Assembly: GCF_008923205.2 (NCBI RefSeq)
Contig: NZ_WBMS02000007.1
Coordinates: 124,001-188,000, forward strand
Length of the DNA stretch: 64,000 nt
Origin: Actinomadura physcomitrii
GTDB lineage: Bacteria; Actinomycetota; Actinomycetes; Streptosporangiales; Streptosporangiaceae
Direction of reading: 5' to 3'
Shown: piece after piece, positions 33,464-43,593 of the stretch
Layout of the letters: every line of letters begins with the position of its first letter
Numbering within the stretch: position 1 is the stretch's first letter
Notes under the pieces: generated by a model
Database searches by the model: none
What the model was told of the DNA's origin: nothing
The model's input: only the letters and a program-made list of their open reading frames with translations
Made by a program: the position numbers and the translations under genes

Positions 33464-34693
33464 GTGCACGTGCAGGGACAGTCGGAGGCCGCGACCGGCC
33501 CGGAGGAGGCCGCCGGCGGCGCGCGGGAGAACGGGCGGCCGGCGAACCCGGGCACCGCCGGGCCGCTCGCCGGGGTCCGCGTGATCGAGATCGCCGGCCT
33601 CGGGGCCGCCCCCTACACCGCGATGCTGCTGTCCGACCTCGGCGCCGAGGTCGTCCGGGTGGACCGTCCGGGCACCCCGGAGAAGGGCGCCGACCGGTAC
33701 GCCCTGAGCCGCGGGCGGCGCTCGATCACCATCGACCTGAAGCGCCGGGAGGGCCTCGACACGCTGCTCCGGCTGGTGGAGCGGGCCGACCTGTTCATCG
33801 AGGGCTTCCGCCCCGGGGTGGCCGAACGCCTCGGGTTCGGGCCGAAGGCGTGCCTGGAGCGCAATCCCGGGCTCGTCTACGGCCGGATGACCGGCTGGGG
33901 GCAGACCGGGCCGATGGCCGCGATGGCCGGGCACGACCTCAACTACCAGGCGCTCACCGGGGCGCTCTCGCTGCTGCGCCGCGGGACGGAGCCGCCGGCG
34001 ACCCCGCCCGGTCTCATCGCCGACTTCGCGGGGGGCGGCCTGATGCTCGCGCTCGGGCTGCTGGGCGCGCTCCTGCAGAGCCGCGCGTCCGGGCACGGGC
34101 AGGTCGTCGACGCCGCCATGGTGGACGGCGTCGCCTCGTTGACCACGCTCGTCCACTCGATGATGGCGCAGGGGCGCTGGATCGACGAGCCGGCCAGCAA
34201 CTTCTGCGACGGCGCCGCGCCGTACTACGACAGCTACGAGACGAGCGACGGCCGCTACATGGCCGTGGCGCCGATCGAGCCCCGGTTCTACGCGCTCCTC
34301 GTGGAAGGCCTCGGCCTGGACATCGCCGAGCTGCCCGACCGCGACGATCCGGCCAACTGGCCGGAGCTCAAGCGCCTCTTCGCGGAGATCTTCCGAACCC
34401 GCACCCGCGAGGAGTGGACCGAGGTGTTCGACGGGACGGACGCCTGCGTCACGCCCGTGCTCAGCGTCACCGAGGCGGTCCGGCACCCGCACAACGTCGC
34501 GCGCGGCTCCTACTCGCGGGCCTTCGGCGTGACCCAGCCGGCGCCCGCTCCGCGTTTCGACCGGACGCCCGCGGCGATCGCCGGCCCGCCCCCGCTGCCG
34601 GGCGCGCACTCACGGGAGGTCCTCCTCGACTGGGGTTTCTCGCCGGCCGAGGCCCGCGGCCTGATCACGGGCGGTGCCGTCGAGCAGCGGTGA
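33464..34693 (+). CDS. Alpha-methylacyl-CoA racemase (CaiB/BaiF family)
   Basis: A 409-residue family III CoA transferase-fold protein. The motifs GHDLNYQALTGAL (His near residue 157) and GLIADFAGGG (Asp near 187), plus PIEPRFYALL (Glu near 271), match the catalytic residues of Mycobacterium MCR rather than the Asp of CoA transferases, so racemisation of 2-methylacyl-CoAs is the best call. That would let (2R)-methyl substrates enter beta-oxidation. A GTG six bases downstream (33470) has better spacing from AAGGGG and may be the true start. It ends just before the poly-C tract. Confidence 0.85.
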   Translation: MHVQGQSEAATGPEEAAGGARENGRPANPGTAGPLAGVRVIEIAGLGAAPYTAMLLSDLGAEVVRVDRPGTPEKGADRYALSRGRRSITIDLKRREGLDTLLRLVERADLFIEGFRPGVAERLGFGPKACLERNPGLVYGRMTGWGQTGPMAAMAGHDLNYQALTGALSLLRRGTEPPATPPGLIADFAGGGLMLALGLLGALLQSRASGHGQVVDAAMVDGVASLTTLVHSMMAQGRWIDEPASNFCDGAAPYYDSYETSDGRYMAVAPIEPRFYALLVEGLGLDIAELPDRDDPANWPELKRLFAEIFRTRTREEWTEVFDGTDACVTPVLSVTEAVRHPHNVARGSYSRAFGVTQPAPAPRFDRTPAAIAGPPPLPGAHSREVLLDWGFSPAEARGLITGGAVEQR

Positions 34694-34731
34694 CGGGCCG
34701 AGGCCCCGCCGATCCCGGACGGCGGCGAGTC

Positions 34732-34745
34732 CCGCGGATCCGCGG
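34732..34745. repeat. 14-bp perfect palindrome after the racemase gene
   Basis: CCGCGGATCCGCGG lies 38 nt after the racemase stop and a few bases before the poly-C tract. It could be part of a terminator whose remainder is obscured by the low-complexity sequence. Confidence 0.4.
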
Positions 34746-34750
34746 ACCGC

Positions 34751-34911
<161 letters not shown>

Positions 34912-34912
34912 C

Positions 34913-34995
34913 TCAACGGGGGCGGGTGCGGGAGTCGACGAGGGCCTGGATGCCGTCGAGGATGCGGGCGAGGCCGAACTCGAAGGCGTGGACGG
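34913..34995 (-). pseudogene. C-terminal end of a TetR-family regulator
   Basis: Reading leftward into the stop at 34913 are 26 residues (AFEFGLARILDGIQALVDSR) that match the final helix of TetR-family regulators, in which FEFGL-x-RILDGI is very common. The rest of the gene is missing: by about 35020 the sequence has become the rightward ABC ATPase. A TetR gene head-to-head with a DrrA-type transporter is a standard arrangement, so both N-termini and the shared promoter seem to have been lost. Confidence 0.6.
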
Positions 34996-34999
34996 GGCC

Positions 35000-35410
35000 G
35001 ACGGCGCCGTTGTGCTCGCGGCCGGCGGCCTCGCCGACGCGGTCTCGGTGATCGACCGCGGCCGGGTGATCGCCGAGGGCAGCCCGGAGCGGCTGAAGTC
35101 CCGGCTCGGCGGCGACCAGCTGCGGATCGTCGTCGAGGACCCCGGCGCGCTCGGCGCCGCCGCCGCGATCGCCGGCCGGCTGTCGGGCGCCGAACCCGAG
35201 GTGGACGCCGCCGCCCTGACGGTCGGCGCGCCCGTCCCCGACCGAGTCGCCGCGCTCACCGGCGCCGTCCGCGCGCTGGACGAGGCGGGCGTGCGGGTCG
35301 CCGACATCGGCGTGCGCCGCCCCACCCTCGACGAGGTGTTCCTGCACCTCACCGGCGGTACCGCGACCGGGACCGACCGGCCGGCCCACGACCAGGAGGT
35401 GCCCGCGTGA
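35000..35410 (+). pseudogene. C-terminal part of a DrrA-type ABC transporter ATPase
   Basis: From about 35026 the frame reads LADAVSVIDRGRVIAEGSP, the segment just after the H-loop of DrrA-like ATPases, followed by the C-terminal DUF4162-type domain (RRPTLDEVFLHLTGG). Walker A, Q-loop, signature and Walker B are absent, and there is no start codon with a ribosome binding site. The stop overlaps the permease GTG (GTGA), so the 3' end of the operon is normal. As written the transporter cannot hydrolyse ATP. Confidence 0.75.
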
Positions 35411-36243
35411 CCGCGCCCTACATTCCGCCCGCCCCGCCGACCTCCCTCGGCCGGCTGCGGTGGGCCGCCGCCGACGGCTGGACGCTCACCGCGCGGGCGC
35501 TGACCCACCGGATCAAGAGCGCCGACCAGCTCGCCGTCAGCATGCTGTTCCCGGTGGTCGTCGTCCTGATGATGGGCTACCTGTTCGGCGGCCAGGTGGA
35601 CGTGCCGGGCGGGGAGTACCGGGCGTTCATCATCCCCGGCATGTTCGCGATGACGATGGTGTTCGGCGTCGAGAGCACCTTCACCGCGATCGCCGTCGAC
35701 GCCGCGCGGGGCATCGCCGACCGCTTCCGGGCGATGCCGATGGCGCCGTCGGCGGTCGTCGTCGGGCGCGGCGCCGCCGACATGGCGGAGGCGCTCGCCT
35801 CCCTCGCGGTCATGGCGCTGTGCGGGCTCGCGATCGGCTGGCGCGTGCACGACGGGATCGCGCGGGCGCTCGCGGGCCTCGGCCTGCTGCTGCTCCTGCG
35901 GTTCGCGCTGATCTGGATCGGGGTGTACCTCGGCCTGCTCGCCCGCGGCCCGGAGTCGGTCACCCTGATCCAGGTGCTGGTGTGGCCGGTCGGGCTGCTG
36001 TCCAGCGCGCTCGCCGCGCCGAGCACCATGCCGGGCTGGCTCGGCGCGATCGCCGAATGGAACCCGATGTCGGCGACCGTCACCGCCTGCCGCGAGCTGT
36101 TCGGCGACCCGTCCCGCGACGCCCTGTCGAGCGGCTCGTGGGCGGCCGGGCACAGCGTCCTACTCGCGGTCGCGTGGCCGCTGGCGATCACGGCGGTGTT
36201 CTTCCCGCTGGCCGTCCGGCGCTACCGCGCCCTCGGCCGCTAG
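35407..36243 (+). CDS. ABC-2 type transporter permease (DrrB-like)
   Basis: A 278-residue membrane protein with about six hydrophobic segments: one near residues 48-64, then the IIPGMFAMTMVFG segment and four more to the C-terminus. It carries the ABC-2 signature region around WNPMSATVTACRELF. DrrAB pairs export hydrophobic drugs or lipids. GTG start overlapping the ATPase stop. The gene itself is intact, but its ATPase partner is truncated here. It converges on the next gene with stop codons sharing CTAG. Confidence 0.85.
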   Translation: MTAPYIPPAPPTSLGRLRWAAADGWTLTARALTHRIKSADQLAVSMLFPVVVVLMMGYLFGGQVDVPGGEYRAFIIPGMFAMTMVFGVESTFTAIAVDAARGIADRFRAMPMAPSAVVVGRGAADMAEALASLAVMALCGLAIGWRVHDGIARALAGLGLLLLLRFALIWIGVYLGLLARGPESVTLIQVLVWPVGLLSSALAAPSTMPGWLGAIAEWNPMSATVTACRELFGDPSRDALSSGSWAAGHSVLLAVAWPLAITAVFFPLAVRRYRALGR

Positions 36244-36944
36244 GCCAGCAGCGCGGCCCGGTGCCGGGCGAGGGCCAGCGCCGGGTAGCACGCCTGGGGT
36301 AGCGGCTCCGTACCGTTCAGCGCGGTGCGGAGCCGCTCGCCCGCTGCCGCCGCGTCGTAGGGCTGGACGACGCACAGCTCGGCCTGCATCGCCTGCCGCG
36401 CCGCCGTCATCAGCGCCGGGACGTCACCGACGATCACCACCTCGGTGGGGGAGCCGCCGTAGGACAGCCGGGCCGCCAGCGCGTGCATGCCGGCGGTGCC
36501 CGCGTCGGCGTAGCGGAACTCGCACACCAGGCGGTCGCCGTCCAGCGGCCCCTCCTGGATCAGCCACGCCTGCCCGGGGACGACCCGGCCGAGCATGCCC
36601 TCCCACGGCGGCGCCGGAAGGTCGCGCAGCGCGTCCGCCGCCTTGCCCGCGGCGGTGCGGCCCACCTGCGGGCCGATCGCGGCGAGCGCGCGCAGGAACG
36701 TGCGGGCGCCGGGCGTCGCGGCGGCCCGCAGCGACATGATCAGGTCGCCGAGCGCGGCGCGCCGGCCCGCCTCGTGCGGGGCCGCGGCCTCCAGCGTGCC
36801 GAGCTGCGCGGACGTCCACACCTCGGCCTGCAGCGCGCCGGGCAGCGCGGGCAGCGCGCCGGCCTCCCGGACGAACGCCGCGTAGACCTCGCGGAGGCCG
36901 GGCAGCATCAGCCGCGGGCCGGGGGACGGTCGGGTCCTGCTCAT
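36240..36944 (-). CDS. Conserved hypothetical protein
   Basis: A 234-residue protein I do not recognise. It is soluble, rich in Ala/Arg/Leu, mostly helical in its first half (VYAAFVREAGALPALP, LIMSLRAAATPGARTF), with a middle beta-rich part (QAWLIQEGPLDGDRLVCEF). There is no signal peptide or membrane segment. Coding bias is normal for the window. Its stop TAG overlaps that of the permease on the other strand. It lies downstream of the anti-sigma gene on the same strand with a 55-nt gap and could be cotranscribed. Confidence 0.6.
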   Translation of the reverse strand: MSRTRPSPGPRLMLPGLREVYAAFVREAGALPALPGALQAEVWTSAQLGTLEAAAPHEAGRRAALGDLIMSLRAAATPGARTFLRALAAIGPQVGRTAAGKAADALRDLPAPPWEGMLGRVVPGQAWLIQEGPLDGDRLVCEFRYADAGTAGMHALAARLSYGGSPTEVVIVGDVPALMTAARQAMQAELCVVQPYDAAAAGERLRTALNGTEPLPQACYPALALARHRAALLA

Positions 36945-36999
36945 CCGCCCAGCCTAGGCGACCCGCCCCCGTGGTCCCCGCCACGCCCTGACCCGCCGG

Positions 37000-37728
37000 T
37001 CAGGCGGGGACGGTGAGCAGCGTCCGCGCGCCGGAGCCGAGCGTGCGGACCTCGAACCGGGTGATGTCGGCGGGCTTGATCGCGGCGCCGCCCTGCACGG
37101 TCAGCCGCGGCTGCGCCGAGCCGGGCAGCCCGTACCCCTTGGCGGGGACCGACCAGCCGACGACGGTGTGCGCGCGGCCCGCGCCGTCCACCGCGACCAG
37201 CTCGCACTCCAGCGGCCCGCGGACCTTGCTGAGCTGCAGCGCGACGCGGCTGCCCCACGCGGTGCCCTGCATCGAGACCGTCCCGGACGCGCCCGTCCCC
37301 GCGTCGGAGGCGCTCACCTGGTGCCCGTCGCGCAGCAGCGCGGCGGCACTGGCGTCGGCGCCGCCCGAAGCGCGCGCGGGAGCGGGGGACCGGTCGGCGC
37401 CGACGGTGTACCCGGCGCCGAGCGCCCCGCCCAGCAGGACGAGCCCGGCGGCGGCGCCAACCAGCGCCCGCGCCGTGCGGCCGCGGCGCTCGCGCCGGAT
37501 GCGGCGGCGCAGCAGCTCGGGCACCGGCGCCGGCTCGGGCAGCCCGCCCGGCGCCTCGGCGATCGGGCCGATGCCGTCCAGCGTCGCGGCGACGCCGGAG
37601 AGCGCGGCCAGCTCCTCGTGGCACGGCAGGCAGGTCGACAGGTGCGCCTCGAACGCGCGCCGGTCCGGCTCCTCCAGCAGGCCGAGCGCGTAGGCGCCGA
37701 CGTCGACGTGCGCGGCGGGCGCGGTCAT
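37000..37728 (-). CDS. Zinc-binding anti-sigma factor (RslA/ZAS type)
   Basis: A 242-residue anti-sigma factor. The N-terminal ZAS motif is H-x3-C-x2-C (His29, Cys33, Cys36 in HLSTCLPCHEEL), followed by a helical linker, one transmembrane segment (about 87-108) and an extracytoplasmic domain of about 130 residues. The start overlaps the sigma gene stop (ATGA), the usual arrangement for a sigma/anti-sigma pair. It would hold the ECF sigma factor at the membrane and release it on redox or envelope stress, as RslA does with SigL in Mycobacterium. Confidence 0.88.
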   Translation of the reverse strand: MTAPAAHVDVGAYALGLLEEPDRRAFEAHLSTCLPCHEELAALSGVAATLDGIGPIAEAPGGLPEPAPVPELLRRRIRRERRGRTARALVGAAAGLVLLGGALGAGYTVGADRSPAPARASGGADASAAALLRDGHQVSASDAGTGASGTVSMQGTAWGSRVALQLSKVRGPLECELVAVDGAGRAHTVVGWSVPAKGYGLPGSAQPRLTVQGGAAIKPADITRFEVRTLGSGARTLLTVPA

Positions 37729-38330
37729 GGCGTCACGCCCCTCTCCTCCAGGGCGACCCGCAGCGCCCTGAGCGCGTAGTAGACCCGCGACTTCACGGTC
37801 CCGACCGGGATCCCGAGGTGCCGGGCGGCCTCGTTCACCGACCGGTCCCGGAAGAAGGTCTCGTTGAGGACCTCGCGGTGCGCGGGCGACAGCGCGAGCA
37901 GGGCCTCCGACACCACGACCGAGCGCAGCAGGTCCTCCAGCCCGTCGGGGACGCGCATGTTCTCCAGCGGCCCCTCGCCCGCCTCCTGCGGCCGGGCGTT
38001 CTTGCGGCGCTGGTCGTCGATGACGATCCGGCGCGCGACGGTCGCCAGCCACGGCAGCAGCGACGCGGCGTTCTCGTCGAGCTGGTGCGCGCTGCGCCAG
38101 GCGCGGATCATGGTCTCCTGCACCACGTCCTCGGCCCAGTGCCGGTCGCCGCCGGTGAGCCGCAGCACGAACGACAGCAGCGGCCGGCCGTACACCCGGT
38201 ACAGCTCGGTCACGATCACCTGGTCGTCGACCGCGCCGGCGGGCCGCGGGCCGCGGAACCAGCTCCACGGGCCGGACGCGGCGGGCGGGCGGGCGCGGGA
38301 CGGCGCTGCGGTGGACGATCTGTTGGCCAT
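37725..38330 (-). CDS. ECF RNA polymerase sigma factor (SigL-like)
   Basis: A 201-residue sigma-70 of the ECF class. Region 2 spans about residues 37-105 (VYGRPLLSFVLRLTG, DVVQETMIRAWR, PWLATVARRIVIDDQRR) and region 4 about 140-195 (LSPAHREVLNETFF, LGIPVGTVKSRVYYALRAL). GGAGAG precedes the ATG. It is coupled to the anti-sigma gene, and a TGAACC-N17-CGTA promoter upstream matches the SigL type, implying autoregulation. Confidence 0.9.
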   Translation of the reverse strand: MANRSSTAAPSRARPPAASGPWSWFRGPRPAGAVDDQVIVTELYRVYGRPLLSFVLRLTGGDRHWAEDVVQETMIRAWRSAHQLDENAASLLPWLATVARRIVIDDQRRKNARPQEAGEGPLENMRVPDGLEDLLRSVVVSEALLALSPAHREVLNETFFRDRSVNEAARHLGIPVGTVKSRVYYALRALRVALEERGVTP

Positions 38331-38408
38331 CGTGCTCTCCGGCGGGTGCGGGGGCGGGGACGCGGCGCACGGGACGGTGGGTGCGCCGGGTGTCGCGTCG
38401 GGAGGCAG

Positions 38409-38435
38409 TACGCGACGGAGGCGACGGCCGGTTCA
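38409..38435 (-). promoter_or_regulatory. SigL-type autoregulatory ECF promoter
   Basis: Reading leftward, TGAACC (38435-38430), a 17-nt spacer and CGTA (38412-38409), about 75 nt before the sigma factor start. The Mycobacterium SigL consensus is TGAACC at -35 and CGT at -10. Confidence 0.65.
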
Positions 38436-38663
38436 AAAGGGACCGGAACGGCATGGGCCCCGCGGCCCCGCCCGCCGGTTTGCGGTGGTTATTCCGGTAG
38501 CGCCCTTCCTTGTTCGCTAGGTATTACTTACTCGAGGGCGCCGACGGCGCCGCCGTCCCGTCCAAGTGACCGGAAACGACGTCACACGAGAGCGGAGGAG
38601 GCGACGCACGACCCCCCCTATGACACCGGACGACCGCGGCGATCCTCCATCAGGCAACACTCA

Positions 38664-38676
38664 CTCCACAGTGGAG
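38664..38676. promoter_or_regulatory. Perfect palindrome upstream of the cyclase-like gene
   Basis: CTCCAC-A-GTGGAG, 13 bp with a single central base, 56 bp before the GTG at 38732. It is a possible operator or a small hairpin in the leader. Confidence 0.35.
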
Positions 38677-38731
38677 CGAATGCGGGGCAACCGGCCCTCT
38701 ATTTGCTCGGAGGACGAGGGGCGGATTCGGA

Positions 38732-39442
38732 GTGGAAGGGAACGAGCGACAGCCGCTGCACTACCGCCTGCTGATGGCGGTGGACATACAGGGATACAGC
38801 AAGCGGGACACCAGCGAGCAGCTGCTGGCCCAGCACCAGCTGTCGGAGACGCTCGACCGCGCCGCGCGCGGCGTCGGCCTGGACCGGTCCCGCTGGGACA
38901 AGCAGGTCGGCGGCGACGGCGAGCTGGCCACGCTCCCGGACGGGATCGACCCCGCGCCGGTGGCGGGCGACTTCGTCATCGGGCTGGCGGGCGCGCTGCG
39001 CGAGATCAACCGCGCGGCGCTGGGGGCGGGCGCGCGGTTCCGGCTGCGGGTGCGGCTCTCGCTGCACCACGGCACGATGACCGCCGGGCCGTTCGGGCCC
39101 GCCGGCGACGCGCCCATCGTCGTCCAGCGGCTGCTGGACGCCGGGCCGCTGCGCCGGCTGCTGTCCGACGACCCCGAGCGCGACCTGGCCTACGTGGTCT
39201 CGGACTCGCTCTTCGACGACGTGGTGCGGACCGGGTTCTGCGCGCTGCGCCCGGAGGCGTTCCACCCGATCAAGGTCACCGCCAAGGGCGCGGTGTTCCG
39301 CGGCCACATCCTCACCGACGGGGCCGTGCTCGCCCCGGCGGGCGGCCCTGGCGGCCAGAGCGGCGGCAGCGGCGGGCCGGGCGGGGACGTTCCCGCCGGC
39401 GACGCCCGCGTGTTCGACTTCCCGGCGCTGGCGGCGCGCTGA
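38732..39442 (+). CDS. Protein with a class III nucleotide cyclase-like domain
   Basis: A 236-residue protein. MAVDIQGYSKRD near residue 15 matches the first metal-binding Asp of class III cyclases (DxxGF/Y), and QVGGDGELATLP near residue 67 matches the KxxGDG hairpin with the second Asp. LSLHHGTMTAGPFG corresponds to the next conserved strand. The transition-state Asn/Arg helix (VNLAARL in true cyclases) reads IVVQRLLD, so activity is doubtful. Such compact cyclase-like proteins are common in actinomycetes with no assigned role. The GTG start is spaced somewhat far from GGAGGACGAGG; an internal ATG at 38774 is an alternative. Confidence 0.65.
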   Translation: MEGNERQPLHYRLLMAVDIQGYSKRDTSEQLLAQHQLSETLDRAARGVGLDRSRWDKQVGGDGELATLPDGIDPAPVAGDFVIGLAGALREINRAALGAGARFRLRVRLSLHHGTMTAGPFGPAGDAPIVVQRLLDAGPLRRLLSDDPERDLAYVVSDSLFDDVVRTGFCALRPEAFHPIKVTAKGAVFRGHILTDGAVLAPAGGPGGQSGGSGGPGGDVPAGDARVFDFPALAAR

Positions 39443-39527
39443 CCGGTGTCCGGGCCGTCCGACCGGGAAGTGATCGGAACCGGGCGCGGTTGTGCCCAGG
39501 AGACGATCACGAACCGGGAGGCATACG

Positions 39528-39953
39528 ATGGCGGACGACGCGGCGCTGGTGAAACTGCTGCAGGAGCGGGACCTCGGCGTGCTGGCCACGCTGAAGCGGG
39601 ACGGGCGGCCCCAGCTGTCCAACGTCAACTACCACTTCGACGCGGCGTCCCGGCTGATCCGCGTCTCGATCACCGCCGACCGCGCCAAGGCCCGCAACCT
39701 GCGCCGCGACCCGCGGGCGAGCCTGCACGTCAGCGCGCCGGACGGCTGGTCGTACGCGGTCGCCGAGGGCACCGCCGAGCTGAGCGAGGTGGCCGCCGAC
39801 CCGCACGACGCGGCGGTGGAGGAGCTGGTCGCGGTGTACCGGGACATCCGCGGCGAGCACCCCGACTGGGACGAGTACCGGCGCGTGATGGTGCAGGACG
39901 GCCGGCTGGTCGTGAAGCTGCACGTCGAGCACCTGTACGGGATGGCCCGCTGA
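39528..39953 (+). CDS. PPOX-class F420-dependent oxidoreductase
   Basis: A 141-residue split-barrel flavin/deazaflavin-binding protein. ERDLGVLATLKRDGRPQLS is the typical start of the F420-dependent PPOX group, followed by ADRAKARNLRRDPRASLHV and the C-terminal VHVEHLYG-like end. Members reduce aflatoxin-like or other conjugated compounds using F420H2. CGGGAG precedes the ATG. It stands alone after the cyclase-like gene. Confidence 0.85.
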   Translation: MADDAALVKLLQERDLGVLATLKRDGRPQLSNVNYHFDAASRLIRVSITADRAKARNLRRDPRASLHVSAPDGWSYAVAEGTAELSEVAADPHDAAVEELVAVYRDIRGEHPDWDEYRRVMVQDGRLVVKLHVEHLYGMAR

Positions 39954-40004
39954 CGCCGGCCGGGGCGCCGCCGCCGACGCGCCCGGCCCGGCGCCGGACA
40001 CCGC

Positions 40005-40369
40005 TCAGCCGGGGAGGAGGGCGGCGAGCAGACGGTTGTCGCCGTGCTGCCACAGGGTGCCGATCTCGGCGAACCCGGCGGCGCGCAGCGCGTCGGCGTG
40101 CGCGGACAGCAGCCGCGACGGCGAGCCGTGGTGGCCGGTCACCTCCTCGGTGCTCGCGCCGCGCAGCTCGGCGAAGGCGGGGTCGGCGCCGATCGCCTTC
40201 CACCACTGCTCCCAGTTCTCCGGGCGGGCGCCGGCGGCGGCGCGGCGCGCGATCCCGCGCTCGCGCAGCGCGTCGTCTCCCCCGGCGAGGCCGGGGGAGA
40301 CGTCGTCGACGTGCAGGTTGTCGCCGTTGAGGAACAGCCCGCCGGGCCGCGGCAGGGTGGCCAGCTCGA
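40005..40369 (-). pseudogene. C-terminal part of a class I SAM-dependent methyltransferase
   Basis: Reading leftward from about 40369, LATLPRPGGLFLNGDNL is the strand-5 region of Rossmann methyltransferases, followed by a normal C-terminal half (WEQWWKAIGADPAF, LLSAHADALRAAGFAEIGTL) to the stop at 40005. The SAM-binding N-terminal half is absent; upstream the sequence switches to the rightward CGNR zinc finger. The piece is about 120 of an expected 230-260 residues. Confidence 0.6.
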
Positions 40370-40370
40370 C

Positions 40371-40478
40371 CGCGTCTACGTCGACACCTCCCGCAACGGC
40401 AAGCGCCGGTTCTGCTCGACCGCCTGCCAGAACCGCGTCAAGACGGCCGCGTTCCGTGCGCGCGCACACACCGCGTGA
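40371..40478 (+). pseudogene. C-terminal CGNR zinc-finger end
   Basis: The last 35 residues of a CGNR protein (RVYVDTSRNGKRRFCSTACQ, then NRVKTAAF): the second half of the treble-clef finger with its CSTxC pair and the NR that gives the family part of its name. The first CxxC half and the N-terminal ABATE domain are missing. It is head-to-head with the methyltransferase remnant, joined within a few bases near 40370. Confidence 0.65.
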
Positions 40479-40556
40479 CCACCGCCGACGTGAAGGGCTT
40501 GTGCGCCGGTACCCGGCTGGCTACCGTGCGGTAATCACGACCGGGAGGGGCACAGC

Positions 40557-41015
40557 ATGGCGTACGAGATCGAGGCGACCGCCGCCACCACCGCCGCGCC
40601 CGGAGAGGTCTTCCGGCACCTCGCCGTGCCCGAGGCGTGGGGCGCGTGGGGCAAGTTCCCCACCCCGGCCAAGCAGACCCGCAAGGGCGACACCTCCACC
40701 TACGGCGTCGGCGCGGTCAAGGCGATCTGGCCCGCCGCCGAGCAGACCGTCGCCTACGAGCCCGACACCCACTTCGCCTACATCGCGCTCAAGGGCCTGC
40801 CGCTGCGCCGCTACCGCTCCGACGTGTACCTCGACCAGCGCGGCACCGGCACGTTCATCCGCTGGAACTCCCGCTTCGAGCCGCTGATCCCCGGCACCGG
40901 CCCGCTGCTGCGCCTCGGCCTGAAGGCGATGATCGACGCCTTCACCCGCTGGCTGCCCGCGCACGCCGAGCACTGCCCGCCCGACTGCCCCGCCCGCCGC
41001 GCCGGCGACCTCTGA
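40557..41015 (+). CDS. SRPBCC family protein (polyketide cyclase/dehydrase-like)
   Basis: A 152-residue START/Bet v 1-like protein. It begins MAYEIEATAATTAAPGEVFR, typical of MxaD/SRPBCC proteins, and continues with the expected helix-grip pattern (TFIRWNSRFEPLIPGTG). The C-terminus HCPPDCPARRA carries Cys/His residues that could bind metal. GGGAGGGG precedes the ATG. These proteins bind hydrophobic ligands; no substrate can be named. It ends at two strong hairpins. Confidence 0.75.
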   Translation: MAYEIEATAATTAAPGEVFRHLAVPEAWGAWGKFPTPAKQTRKGDTSTYGVGAVKAIWPAAEQTVAYEPDTHFAYIALKGLPLRRYRSDVYLDQRGTGTFIRWNSRFEPLIPGTGPLLRLGLKAMIDAFTRWLPAHAEHCPPDCPARRAGDL

Positions 41016-41091
41016 GCCGCCCCCGCCGCGGCAGGGGCGGCCGGAAAAGAGGTGCAGGCCGAGAGCACCCCGCAGTTCCCTCGGCCTGCAC
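41016..41091. terminator. Tandem bidirectional terminator hairpins
   Basis: Hairpin 1: GCCGCCCC (41016-41023) with GGGGCGGC (41034-41041). Hairpin 2: perfect 12-bp arms GTGCAGGCCGAG (41052-41063) and CTCGGCCTGCAC (41080-41091) with a 16-nt loop. They separate the convergent SRPBCC and GMC oxidoreductase genes. Confidence 0.8.
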
Positions 41092-41129
41092 GTTCTGAAC
41101 CCCCGATCCCCCGAACCGGCCCGGTGCGG

Positions 41130-43592
<2,463 letters not shown>

Positions 43593-43593
43593 G

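Larger units (their letters stand above)
38331..38731. other. Divergent intergenic region between the sigma factor and cyclase-like genes
   Basis: Four hundred bases without a gene. It holds the SigL-type promoter for the leftward sigma operon (38409-38435), a locally AT-richer stretch near 38505-38532 that could be a rightward promoter although no good -35/-10 pair is visible, and a perfect odd palindrome at 38664-38676. I see no small open reading frame with a convincing ribosome binding site. Confidence 0.6.
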
